Under the pieces are notes generated by a model, which was not told where the DNA came from, did not search any database, and saw nothing but the letters and a program-made list of their open reading frames with translations. DNA of 64,000 nucleotides from CAYRXM01 sp964449465 (GTDB taxonomy: Bacteria; Chloroflexota; Anaerolineae; JAFGEY01). The stretch lies in assembly GCA_964449465.1 (NCBI GenBank), contig CAYVBK010000009.1:62001-126000 (forward strand), written 5' to 3'. The translations under genes were made by a program, and so were the position numbers. Of this stretch, positions 44,132 through 53,130 are shown piece after piece. How positions within the stretch are numbered: the first letter of the stretch is position 1; every line of letters starts with the position of its first letter.

Positions 44132-46114
44132 ATGTATATCGGCGTAGATTATTATCCCGAACACTGGCCGCGCCAGCGATGGGAAACCGACGCCCAAATG
44201 ATGCAGGATGCCGGTTTCAACATAGTGCGCATGGCCGAATTTGCCTGGGTTGACCTGGAGCCGCAGGAAGGTCGCTTTGAATTCGGCTGGCTGGACGATG
44301 CCTTGGAGATATTGCACCGGCATGGCATCAGTGCCATCCTCTGCACACAGACAGCGACCATGCCCGCCTGGGCCGCGCGCAAATACCCCGAAACGCTGGC
44401 CCTGCAAAAGGATGGCACGCGCATCAACTGGGGTGTGCGCAAGAACAACTGTTTTACCTCTGGCGCGTACCGCCTGCTCTCTGAACGCATGACCCGCGCC
44501 ATCGCCGAGCATTTCAAGGACACCCCCAATGTCATCGGCTGGCAAACGGACAATGAATTTGGCAACCCCTTTTGCTACTGCCCCACCTGCCGCGCCGAAT
44601 TTCAAGACTGGCTGCGCCGCAAATACGGCTCGACTGACGAATTGAACCGCCGTTGGGGCACCCATTTTTGGAGCCACAAGGTGATGGACTGGAGTGAGAT
44701 CGTCATCCCCGACAACCCCGAAACGCACAACCCCAGCGCATGCCTGGACTGGCAGCGATTTTACTCATGGCTCAACGTGCGCTTCCAGGGCGATCAGGTG
44801 CGAATTTTGCGCCAGGTCTGCCCGGATCATTTCATCACCCACAATTTTATGGGCCTGTTTCCCGAACTCAACTATTACGACCTTGCCGCCGACCTGGACC
44901 TGGTGGCCTGGGACAATTACCCGGTGTGGGGCAGGCCCGAATTGCCCTATCGCGCCGCCGAGGGTGCCGACCTGATGCGCAGCCTCAAGAAAAAGAACTT
45001 TTGGATCATGGAGCAGACCGCCGGGCCGGGCGGCTGGGGGGCATACGGGCGCAACCCGCGCCCCGGCGAAATTCGCAGCATCGCCTTTCAGCAGGTGGCA
45101 CACGGCGCCGATGGCATGATCTGGTTTCGCTGGCGCACCTGCACCGCCGGGCGTGAGCAGTATTGGCATGGCCTGCTCGGCCACGACGGCAAGGGACTGC
45201 GCCGCTACCGCGAGGCTGCTCAAACCGCCGCCGACCTGCGCCGATTGGAAACCGCATTGTCCGGCACGACGGTGCAGGCCCAGGTGGCAATCATCTATGA
45301 TTACGACAGCCTGTGGGCAGTGCGCATCCAGCCCGGCTATGCCGGCAACACCTATCATGCGGCAATGGACCGCCTCTACCGCGCACTCAATCACGCCGGC
45401 ATAGATGTTGATTTTATCCGTTCGACGGACAACTTTTCGCCCTACAAGGCTATCCTGGCCCCCGACCTGTACGTGCTGCCCGATGCGGTGGCGCAGTCTT
45501 TAAGCAATTACGTTCAAAACGGTGGCATCTTGTTCACCGACAGCCGCAGCGGGGTCAAGGACGAAACCGGTTTGTGTCACCCGCGCACCCTGCCCGGCTT
45601 GCTCTCGGATGCGCTGGGCATCGTGATCCAAGAATACGAGTCGCTGAACCATACCTGGCGGGGCGCAGATTTCAGCTATGCGGCCGTCGGACAAAGCGCG
45701 TTCGAGGGCAGCTACACCGCCACCCAGACCGCTGAATGGGTGCAGCCGACTACGGCCGAGACGCTGATCGGCTATACCGACTGGCACATGCAACCTTTTG
45801 CCGCCCTCACCCGCAACCGCTTGGGCCAGGGCTGGGGTTATTTTCTCGGCACGGTGATCCAAGAAGAGCCCTTTTATGATTTGCTCATCGCCGATATGCT
45901 CAACAAGGCCGGCATCGAATCTATGTCATTACCAGAAGGCATCGAGGCATCGCGGCGCAAGGGCCACGGCAAAGAACTGCTCTTTATCCTCAATCACACC
46001 GAAGAGGCACAGACCATCCAGGTGCCGGCGGGCAAAGTGGAGCTGCTCACCGACGCGACAACCGGCGAGACGCTGACCCTGGATCGGTATGGCGTGGCGG
46101 TGATACAACTATAA
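44132..46114 (+). CDS. Beta-galactosidase, glycoside hydrolase family 42
   Basis: 660-residue intracellular GH42 enzyme with no signal peptide. IGVDYYPEHWP opens the TIM barrel. The acid/base Glu is in GWQTDNEFGNP and the nucleophile Glu in WIMEQTAGPGGWG. The zinc-like Cys cluster (NNCFTSG with FCYCPTC) known from Thermus-type GH42 is present. The beta-galactosidase trimerisation domain and a small C-terminal beta domain follow. It cleaves beta-galactosides or related arabino/galacto-oligosaccharides. AAAGGATG precedes the ATG by about ten bases. Confidence 0.95.
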   Translation: MYIGVDYYPEHWPRQRWETDAQMMQDAGFNIVRMAEFAWVDLEPQEGRFEFGWLDDALEILHRHGISAILCTQTATMPAWAARKYPETLALQKDGTRINWGVRKNNCFTSGAYRLLSERMTRAIAEHFKDTPNVIGWQTDNEFGNPFCYCPTCRAEFQDWLRRKYGSTDELNRRWGTHFWSHKVMDWSEIVIPDNPETHNPSACLDWQRFYSWLNVRFQGDQVRILRQVCPDHFITHNFMGLFPELNYYDLAADLDLVAWDNYPVWGRPELPYRAAEGADLMRSLKKKNFWIMEQTAGPGGWGAYGRNPRPGEIRSIAFQQVAHGADGMIWFRWRTCTAGREQYWHGLLGHDGKGLRRYREAAQTAADLRRLETALSGTTVQAQVAIIYDYDSLWAVRIQPGYAGNTYHAAMDRLYRALNHAGIDVDFIRSTDNFSPYKAILAPDLYVLPDAVAQSLSNYVQNGGILFTDSRSGVKDETGLCHPRTLPGLLSDALGIVIQEYESLNHTWRGADFSYAAVGQSAFEGSYTATQTAEWVQPTTAETLIGYTDWHMQPFAALTRNRLGQGWGYFLGTVIQEEPFYDLLIADMLNKAGIESMSLPEGIEASRRKGHGKELLFILNHTEEAQTIQVPAGKVELLTDATTGETLTLDRYGVAVIQL

Positions 46115-46240
46115 GTGCGGCATCATCACCCAAGAGTACCACACACTGCGTTGCTACGCAGCGCCGATGCGAGACATTAAAAAACAATGCCGATTTGGCA
46201 CGTGAGCATACCAGACTCACCGCCGACCCAACAGGAAAAG

Positions 46241-48754
46241 ATGGTGAAAAAATACCTTTCGCGCCGTCAATTTCTCCTTTTAACGGCAGCAGTCACAGCC
46301 GGCTGCCGCGCTCCGGCTATGACGCCGACTGCCACGCCTTCGCCGGCCGCACCGACCACCACGCCTTCGCCGGCCGCACCGACCGCCACGCCTTCGCCGG
46401 CCGCACCGACCGCTACGCCCTCGCCGGCCGCACCGACCACCACGCCTTCGCCGGCCGCACCGCCGCACGAGGTGATCTATGCCGGCACGGTGGCCCCCAA
46501 CGTGGTCACCCTGCGCATTGACGCCGGACAGGTGATCTATGGGCAGCAGATGCTCTACACAGCGCAGGCGGGCGACCAGATCAGGCAAGACAAGGACATC
46601 AAGCGACAAAAGTGGGTCTATCGCGCCGGCAAGTGCATCGGCGCGCTGGTGGGACCGAATAATGCCATTCTGTACACCTTCGACCGGGTGGTGGGGGAGC
46701 CGCTTGACGTGCGCTGGGTGCATCAGATCAAAAGCTATGCCCTGCGCTCCGACGACGACCCGGCCTATGCTCGCCCGCTGCCGCCGATCACCGTTTCGCG
46801 CAAAAGCCGCCCCACCGAGATGGCCCGGGTAGGCTATAACTGGCAGTGGGCTTTTCCCATCACCCACACCCTGTACCTGCAATTCCCCACCCCGTTGACG
46901 CCAGGCAAAACCTACGAACTGACCTTGCTCGATGCCCCGTATCCCGGCATCACATTCCAGCACGACCCGCTGCACACCCGCAGCGAGGCCGTGCATGTCT
47001 CCCAAATCGGCTTCCGGCCCGACGATCCGGTCAAGGTGGGCTATTTGTCTTGCTGGACGGGCAGTGTGGGCATTGATTATGCTCAATTGACGCGCTTTTA
47101 CGTCATAGATGAGAGCGGCGATCAAACGGTGATGGAAGGAAAAATTGCCCTCTCGAAAAAAGGCGACGACCGCACCGAAGACCCGTATCAACGCAATTAC
47201 AACCTGATAGACGTGTATCGGCTGGATTTTTCTGCGCTCAGGCAGCCGGGCGTCTATCGCCTCTGTGTGGATGGGGTAGGCTGTTCATATCCGTTCTCCA
47301 TCTCAGAGCAGGCCTGGCAGCAGGCTTTTGAGACCGCCGCGCGCGGGCTTTACCATCAACGCAGCGGCATCGAGTTGAGGCCGCCCTATACCTGGTTCAC
47401 CCGCCCGCGCTGCTTTCACCCCGACGACGGCGTGACGGTGTATCACTCAACCTGCACCCTGTTGGACAGCGGCAACGGCCTCAATGCCCGCGGCACCGAC
47501 AAGGACAATTTTGGCAACCTGGTAGCCGGCAAGACCGACCAGATTGTGCCAGATGCCTGGGGCGGCTATGCCGACGCCGGCGATTGGGATCGCCGCATCC
47601 AACACCTGGAGGCCACCCGGCTGCTGCTCGAACTGGTAGAATTGTTCCCCGACTGGGCGCAACAAGCCAGCCTGAACCTTCCCGAATCGGGCAACGGCCT
47701 GCCCGATCTGGTGAATGAGGCCTTGTGGAACCTGGATTGCTATCGGCGGATGCAAACCGGAGAGGGCGGCATTCGCGGCGGCATCGAATCGGCAGAACAT
47801 CCGCGACATGGCGAGGGGAGCTGGCAGGAGCAACTACCGGTGATGGCCTATGCGCCCGACATGTGGTCGAGCTATATCTATGCCGGCGACGCGGCGCGGG
47901 CCGCCGGCGTGCTACAACGCGACAACGAGTCGTCGGCTCAGATCTATCGGCAGAGCGCGCTGCGGGCCATAGATTTTGCCGAGCAGGCCTATGCCGTTCA
48001 CACCTACGGCAGCAGTTTGCCGCACGCCGTAGTGGATGCGCGCAACCTGGCCGCCGCCGAACTGTATCGGCTGACCGGCGATGCGCGCTGGCACGATATT
48101 TTTATACAAACAACGGTGTTTGGCGACTCGAATGCCCCGCTGTTCGAGTGGCAGCATCACGAGCAGCGCGACGCCGCCTTTGTCTATGCCCGCACCGCTC
48201 AGGCCGACGAACGCATCCGTCAAAACGCGATCAATGCCATCCGCCGCGAGGCCGACGATTCGGTGCGTTTAGGACGCGGCACGGCCTTCAACTGGACCAA
48301 GATGGCCCTCTGGAATCCATTGGGCTGGGGGGCCTTGAGCGTGCCACAGGTCAAAACCATCCTGCGCGCCCATGTCCTCACCGCCGACCCAACCTATCTT
48401 GACGCGGCCGTGCTGGCCTGTCAATATGCCGCCGGAGCCAACCCGATCAACCTGTGCTTTACCACCGGCGTGGGGCGCGTCTGGCCGCAGAACCCGCTGT
48501 GGATTGACGCCCATGTACAAAACCTGCCGCCGCCGCCCGGCCTGACCGTCTATGGCCCGCTGGATGTGCCGTATGCCCAAGACGATTGGGCGATCCAGGC
48601 TATGCACAAAGCCATCTATCCGCAGGTGCGCGAATGGCCGACCACCGAGTTGTATTTTGACGTGTCCTGGTACCCAATGTCCACCGAGTTTACGGTGATG
48701 CAAACGCTGGGGCCCAACACCTATGCCTGGGGCTATCTGGCGGCGCGAGCATAA
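46241..48754 (+). CDS. Exported glycoside hydrolase family 9-like lipoprotein
   Basis: 837-residue protein. The N-terminus carries SRRQFLLL (twin-arginine like) and a lipobox AAVTAGC, so it is probably exported by Tat and lipidated. A Pro/Thr/Ala linker made of five 9-residue repeats follows. Then come an N-terminal Ig-like cellulase domain (SQIGFRPDDPVKVGY) and the (alpha/alpha)6 barrel with GGYADAGDWDRR, which holds the catalytic Asp. CYAAGANPINLCFTTGVG is the C-terminal region where the general acid Glu is expected. Activity could be endoglucanase or exo-glucosaminidase-like. ATG at 46241 after AGGAAAAG. Surface degradation of beta-glucans is inferred. Confidence 0.85.
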   Translation: MVKKYLSRRQFLLLTAAVTAGCRAPAMTPTATPSPAAPTTTPSPAAPTATPSPAAPTATPSPAAPTTTPSPAAPPHEVIYAGTVAPNVVTLRIDAGQVIYGQQMLYTAQAGDQIRQDKDIKRQKWVYRAGKCIGALVGPNNAILYTFDRVVGEPLDVRWVHQIKSYALRSDDDPAYARPLPPITVSRKSRPTEMARVGYNWQWAFPITHTLYLQFPTPLTPGKTYELTLLDAPYPGITFQHDPLHTRSEAVHVSQIGFRPDDPVKVGYLSCWTGSVGIDYAQLTRFYVIDESGDQTVMEGKIALSKKGDDRTEDPYQRNYNLIDVYRLDFSALRQPGVYRLCVDGVGCSYPFSISEQAWQQAFETAARGLYHQRSGIELRPPYTWFTRPRCFHPDDGVTVYHSTCTLLDSGNGLNARGTDKDNFGNLVAGKTDQIVPDAWGGYADAGDWDRRIQHLEATRLLLELVELFPDWAQQASLNLPESGNGLPDLVNEALWNLDCYRRMQTGEGGIRGGIESAEHPRHGEGSWQEQLPVMAYAPDMWSSYIYAGDAARAAGVLQRDNESSAQIYRQSALRAIDFAEQAYAVHTYGSSLPHAVVDARNLAAAELYRLTGDARWHDIFIQTTVFGDSNAPLFEWQHHEQRDAAFVYARTAQADERIRQNAINAIRREADDSVRLGRGTAFNWTKMALWNPLGWGALSVPQVKTILRAHVLTADPTYLDAAVLACQYAAGANPINLCFTTGVGRVWPQNPLWIDAHVQNLPPPPGLTVYGPLDVPYAQDDWAIQAMHKAIYPQVREWPTTELYFDVSWYPMSTEFTVMQTLGPNTYAWGYLAARA
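46334..46465 (+). repeat. 27-bp coding repeats in the GH9 linker
   Basis: Five consecutive units of ACGCCTTCGCCGGCCGCACC plus seven further bases (46334, 46361, 46388, 46415, 46442; the last one shortened) encode TPSPAAPTT-type residues between the lipobox Cys and the first folded domain. Confidence 0.92.
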
Positions 48755-48842
48755 AACTGACGACAGGGCAAATAAATGGACAGTTGCCGAGATATTGGAT
48801 GCCATTCGAGAGGGTCGCCGCCCATCCTGATGACCAAACTGC

Positions 48843-49805
48843 TCAGTCGCCGATCAAGGCAGCCCGTTGCGCCGGACTCAACTGCACGCCGACCGCGCTC
48901 AGGCTGTCGGTCAGGTGGAGCATCGTCTTGCAGCCGACAATGGGGATGGTGGTAAACGGCTGCGAGGTCAAAAAAGCCAGCACAATTTGAGTCAACGACA
49001 GGCCGGTTTCGGCAGCCAGCTTTTTGGCGCGGGCCAGCCGCCGCCGTGTCTCGTCCAGGTTGTACATCGCCAACGCGCCCGAATCGGCCTTGAACGGACC
49101 GCCGGCATCCAGCTTTTGAAACAGCCCATTGGCCTGCGAGGAAAAGGGAATGGCTGCCAGGCCGGTGATTTGATGAAAAGCATACAGATCGTCGCTCATC
49201 GGCACAATGGTAGGGTCGCCGATACGGGTCGGATCGACGCAAGCCAGGTTCCACAACATCTGATCGGCCACAAAACCGGCCAGCCCGTGCGCCCGCGCAT
49301 ACTCGTTGGCGGCGGCGATGCGCTCACGCCGCCAGTTGGAGCAACCCAGATAGCGCACCTTGCCGGCCCGTATCTGGTCGTTGAGCGTTTCAACGATCTC
49401 GGATACAGGGCGGGCAGGGTCATCGCGATGCAGGTAATACAGGTCAATCCGGTCGGTTTGCAGATTGCGCAGGCTGGTTTCCAGGTCGCCGGCAATCTCG
49501 CGATGCGACAGGCGCGGCACCTGCATGGCATGCAGGTCGGGGTGCCCGCCTTTGGTCGCCAGGATGATGCGATTACGGTTCCGTCGTGCCTGCATCCACG
49601 CACCCAAAAGCCGCTCGCTCGAATGTTTGGGGCCGGGCAGCCAGTTGGCATACACGCTAGCCGTGTCCAGAAAATTGCCGCCTGCGGCCACAAAAGCATC
49701 CAGCAAGGCAAACGAGGTTCGATCATCTACCGCGCTGCCGAGATCGGATGTGCCAAGGCAAATGCCAAAGACATTCAGGTCGGTTTGGGGAATGATTGTG
49801 TACAA
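48843..49805 (-). CDS. Aldo/keto reductase (paralogue 1)
   Basis: 320-residue TIM-barrel aldo/keto reductase. FLDTASVYANW carries the catalytic Asp and Tyr. LATKGGHPD carries the Lys, IDLYYLHRDDP the His, and the C-terminal segment LAFLTSQPFTTIPIVGCK contacts NADPH. TTG start at 49805 with GAGAGG at six bases. It lies directly downstream of the radical SAM gene. Substrate probably a sugar or small aldehyde. Confidence 0.9.
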   Translation of the reverse strand: MYTIIPQTDLNVFGICLGTSDLGSAVDDRTSFALLDAFVAAGGNFLDTASVYANWLPGPKHSSERLLGAWMQARRNRNRIILATKGGHPDLHAMQVPRLSHREIAGDLETSLRNLQTDRIDLYYLHRDDPARPVSEIVETLNDQIRAGKVRYLGCSNWRRERIAAANEYARAHGLAGFVADQMLWNLACVDPTRIGDPTIVPMSDDLYAFHQITGLAAIPFSSQANGLFQKLDAGGPFKADSGALAMYNLDETRRRLARAKKLAAETGLSLTQIVLAFLTSQPFTTIPIVGCKTMLHLTDSLSAVGVQLSPAQRAALIGD

Positions 49806-49816
49806 ATGTTTCCTCT

Positions 49817-51298
49817 CTATTTTTGCACCACCGTCTCGCTCACCTGCCTAAAGTGATAGCCATAAATAGACAGGGTGATCGCCAGTGGAAACAGGCGCGG
49901 CCGACGCAGCAGTGTCCAGAAAAACAACTGCCAATAGTAAAGCCGCTCGGCTCCGACAATGCCCAGGCGATAAATCGAGCGCAAGAACGCCATCAAATAC
50001 TCGTGGTCCAGATGAAATTGAATTTGGGGCGTCTTGTACTCGCGCAACAGCGTCTTGACCCGCTCATAATAAAAGCGCGGGGCATAGATCGTCTTCAAAA
50101 TGCTGTGATAGCCTCGCTGTAACAGATTGGGGTCCATTTTTGGCACAATGTTGGTCGAACCGTCGCCGTTATCGCCCGACATTTCATCAATCAGGCGGCC
50201 CTCTTTTTTGAGGCGGTCATAGAGGCGGGTGCCATAAGGCGCCTGCAACAGGCCCACCATCGCCGTGACAATGCCGCTCTTTTGAATAAACTCGATCTGC
50301 CGCTGAAAGATGGAGGGGCCATCGTTATCAAAGCCCACAATAAAACCACCCTGCACCTGCAAGCCGGCACGCTGAATGCGCTTGACGCTCTCGACCAGAT
50401 CGCGCCCCTTGTTTTGAAACTTGTTGCACTCGACCAGGCTGCCTTCATCGGGCGTTTCGATGCCCACAAAGACGGTGTTAAATCCGGCCCGCGCCATCAA
50501 GTCGAGCAGTTCGTCGTCATCGGCCAGGTTGATCGAGGCTTCGGTGTTAAACGTCATACCCTTTTTGCCCTGCCGCCAGACAATCAAGGCCGGCAGAATG
50601 TCCTGCTTGATCAACTTTTTGTTGCCGATAAAGTTGTCATCCACAAAAAAGACATCGCCGCGCCAGCCCAAGTTGTACAAATGATCCAACTCGGCCACGA
50701 TCTGCGCCGACGTCTTGGTGCGCGGGCGACGGCCCAGCAGCGCGGTGATGTTGCAAAAATCACAGTCAAAAGGGCAGCCTCGCGAAAACTGGATGCTCAT
50801 CGAAGCATAACGCTTCAAATCGGCCAATTCCCACAACGGCACCGGAGTCTGATGAATGTCGGCAAACCCGGTGGAAGTGTATATCCTCTGCGTCTGCCCC
50901 AACTCCAGGTCGCGCAAGAACAGCGGCAGGGTGATCTCGGCCTCGTTCAGCACAAAATAATCCACATCCTCAAACTGCTCATACTCGCCGGTAAACAATG
51001 GCCCGCCGGCCACCACCGGCAAACTGGCCTGCTTGCAACGGGCGATCACCTGTCGGGTCGAATCGCGCTGCACGTTCATGGCGCTGACAAAGGCATAATC
51101 GGCCCAATCCAGGTCTTGCGGCGAAAGGTTTTGTGCATTGAGGTCTACCAGCCGCTTGTTCCACCCGGCCGGCAACATGGCCGCCACCGTCAACAGACCC
51201 AGCGGCGGCGAGGGGGCCTTTTTGCGGACAAACTTGAGGGCGTGCTTGAAACTCCAAAACGTGTCGGGAAATTCGGGATAAATCAACAAGATGTTCAT
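49817..51298 (-). CDS. B12-binding domain radical SAM protein (HpnJ-like, DUF4070)
   Basis: 493 residues. The N-terminal ~150 residues form a cobalamin-binding Rossmann domain (ILLIYPEFPDTFW). The radical SAM cluster CPFDCDFC supplies Cys175, Cys179 and Cys182. GGFIVGFDNDGPSIF and a C-terminal DUF4070-like region follow. AGGAGGACCCT precedes the ATG. Relatives act in lipid or hopanoid-type methylation or rearrangement. The substrate cannot be read. It and the aldo/keto reductase downstream (11-base gap) probably form an operon. Confidence 0.9.
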   Translation of the reverse strand: MNILLIYPEFPDTFWSFKHALKFVRKKAPSPPLGLLTVAAMLPAGWNKRLVDLNAQNLSPQDLDWADYAFVSAMNVQRDSTRQVIARCKQASLPVVAGGPLFTGEYEQFEDVDYFVLNEAEITLPLFLRDLELGQTQRIYTSTGFADIHQTPVPLWELADLKRYASMSIQFSRGCPFDCDFCNITALLGRRPRTKTSAQIVAELDHLYNLGWRGDVFFVDDNFIGNKKLIKQDILPALIVWRQGKKGMTFNTEASINLADDDELLDLMARAGFNTVFVGIETPDEGSLVECNKFQNKGRDLVESVKRIQRAGLQVQGGFIVGFDNDGPSIFQRQIEFIQKSGIVTAMVGLLQAPYGTRLYDRLKKEGRLIDEMSGDNGDGSTNIVPKMDPNLLQRGYHSILKTIYAPRFYYERVKTLLREYKTPQIQFHLDHEYLMAFLRSIYRLGIVGAERLYYWQLFFWTLLRRPRLFPLAITLSIYGYHFRQVSETVVQK

Positions 51299-51316
51299 AG
51301 GGTCCTCCTGGAGACA

Positions 51317-51355
51317 TAAAAACCCTCTGGCGCAACCTGTTTGCGCCAGAGGGTT
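51317..51355 (-). terminator. Rho-independent terminator with 15-bp perfect stem
   Basis: AACCCTCTGGCGCAA and TTGCGCCAGAGGGTT (51321-51335 / 51341-51355) form a perfect stem with loop CCTGT. On the reverse strand it ends in a run of T. It separates the membrane-protein gene from the radical SAM gene. Confidence 0.88.
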
Positions 51356-51361
51356 ATCAAC

Positions 51362-52087
51362 TTAGCGCGGCCTGGTCCACGCCAAAGGCCGCCCACCCAG
51401 GCTCCATAAAACCAGGAGGATGCCGGCCAGAATGATCAAGGCCGGACCCGGCAATCTGAACCACCACCACACCGACATGACCGTCGAGAGCGATAGAACC
51501 GTCATCATGCCGACCATCGCAAACCCGGCGATGCTGCACAAAATCAGACCGGCCAGGGTCACACCACGCTGCCGTTTGGCTGCGCCGATCAGCAAGAGGG
51601 CCAGCCCCACCGCCAGCGGCTCGATGGTCCACATCACCGCCCACACCTGCCACAGGCCGGTGATGGCGCAAAACTGAAAGAGCAGACCATTGGCGCCCAC
51701 CACAAAAGCAGGAATGAGCAGCCAGATCACCCGCATATGCCAGGCAGCCAGCAAAAAGCCCGCCGCCACCGACAGCAACATCATCGGCCAAAACCGCGCC
51801 CACAAACCCCACCAGCCGGTCAAACTGGACAGGAACAACAGCGCACCGGTCATCAAGACCGGCATGCCCGGAATGAACAACCCGCCCAGCCCGCGCCGCC
51901 TCGGCGTCAACAGCGGCGGCAACACAAAAGCCGTTCCCAGCCCCATAATGGCCAGCGGCCACATCCGCCCGATGCTCCACCACACCATCCGCAGGCCCAA
52001 CAGCGGCATCAGCACGTTCGTCAACAACGCCATGCCGCCCATCACCACCAACATCAGCCCGGCCAACACAGCCAATCGTCTATTCAT
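51362..52087 (-). CDS. Polytopic membrane protein of unknown function
   Basis: 241 residues with about six to eight hydrophobic segments (for example LAVLAGLMLVVMGGMALL, PALIILAGILLVLWSL) and a positively charged N-terminus. No family motif recognised. AAGGGGCAAACG precedes the ATG. A strong terminator follows its stop, so it is a single-gene unit or the end of one with the aldo/keto reductase 93 bases upstream. Confidence 0.7.
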   Translation of the reverse strand: MNRRLAVLAGLMLVVMGGMALLTNVLMPLLGLRMVWWSIGRMWPLAIMGLGTAFVLPPLLTPRRRGLGGLFIPGMPVLMTGALLFLSSLTGWWGLWARFWPMMLLSVAAGFLLAAWHMRVIWLLIPAFVVGANGLLFQFCAITGLWQVWAVMWTIEPLAVGLALLLIGAAKRQRGVTLAGLILCSIAGFAMVGMMTVLSLSTVMSVWWWFRLPGPALIILAGILLVLWSLGGRPLAWTRPR

Positions 52088-52180
52088 CGTTTGCCCCTTT
52101 CTGAAAAAAATAGCTTGATCACGTTCATCAAGTCTATCTTAGCACAAGGGGCCGCAAATAACCTATCGGCCAGCTAACAG

Positions 52181-53104
52181 TTAGCTATCGGTCAGACGAG
52201 CAATTTCATCGGCCGACAAGAGCCGCTTACCGGCGGCAGCATTGAGGGCAGCCTGCTGCGGCGATTTGGCCCCCGGAATCGCCACCGGCGCCGCCACGTG
52301 TGAAATGACAAAGCGCAGTGCCATCGTGGCCATATCCTCGCCGGGTTGCAATGCTCGACGGATGCGCTCGACACCTTGCATATCGCGCTCCAGGCTGTCG
52401 CGCTGCGCCTGCCCATCGTTCCACACCGAGCGCACCGTGTCGGTAAAGACGGTCTGGGCAGTATATTTGCCGGAAAGCAGTCCGCGCCGCAGCGGGCCGC
52501 GAACCAGCACGGCAATGCCATGTTCCTGGCAGTAGGGTAAGAGTTCGGCTTCGGCAGTGCGGTTGAGCAACGAATAATCTATTTCAACCACGCGGCACGT
52601 GCCGTCCACATTGAACCGCCGCAGCACCTCCAGGCTGTCGGTAGAAATGCCCCAGGCGCGCAGACGCCCCTCGCGCTGAAGCGCGTCAAAGGCCTGCAAG
52701 TAGACATCGGGCTGTTGCAGGTTGCTCTCATGACACAGCAGCACGTCGTGCCAGTCGGTGCGCAAGCGATGCAGCGAAGCATGGGCGCACAGCCGGATCA
52801 TGTCTACGGTGGTTTTTGGCACCGCCTGACCGGTGCGCTCGCCCCAATGGCCAATCTTGCTGACCAGATAGACGCGGTGACGCAGCCCCGTCAGAGCCAC
52901 GCCCAACCGCTCTTCCGACAGACCGTTGGGAATGCCATAAGACTCGGCGGTGTCAAACAGGTTGACCCCATGCTCAAACGCCTGCCTCACCGTCGCCCAG
53001 GCAGTCACATCATCCACCTCACCCCACTGATTACCAATGTTCCATGTACCCAGCCCGATGGCCGAAACCGACCACCCCAATGAACCAAAAGGCCTGTAAA
53101 GCAT
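52181..53104 (-). CDS. Aldo/keto reductase (paralogue 2)
   Basis: 307-residue aldo/keto reductase. LFDTAESYGIPNG carries the catalytic Asp and Tyr, VSKIGHWG the Lys, DVLLCHESN the His, and VAIPGAKSPQQAALN the C-terminal nucleotide contact. The ATG at 53104 has AAGGAG six bases upstream; a longer frame lacks support. It is distinct in sequence from the copy at 48843. Physiological substrate unknown. Confidence 0.9.
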   Translation of the reverse strand: MLYRPFGSLGWSVSAIGLGTWNIGNQWGEVDDVTAWATVRQAFEHGVNLFDTAESYGIPNGLSEERLGVALTGLRHRVYLVSKIGHWGERTGQAVPKTTVDMIRLCAHASLHRLRTDWHDVLLCHESNLQQPDVYLQAFDALQREGRLRAWGISTDSLEVLRRFNVDGTCRVVEIDYSLLNRTAEAELLPYCQEHGIAVLVRGPLRRGLLSGKYTAQTVFTDTVRSVWNDGQAQRDSLERDMQGVERIRRALQPGEDMATMALRFVISHVAAPVAIPGAKSPQQAALNAAAGKRLLSADEIARLTDS

Positions 53105-53130
53105 CCTCATCTCCTTGGAAATAAACTCGA

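Noticed and set aside
46195..46521. Separate 108-codon gene in the GH9 start region
   Set aside because: It is an out-of-frame reading of the 27-bp repeats; the GH9 frame has signal peptide, lipobox and catalytic domain.
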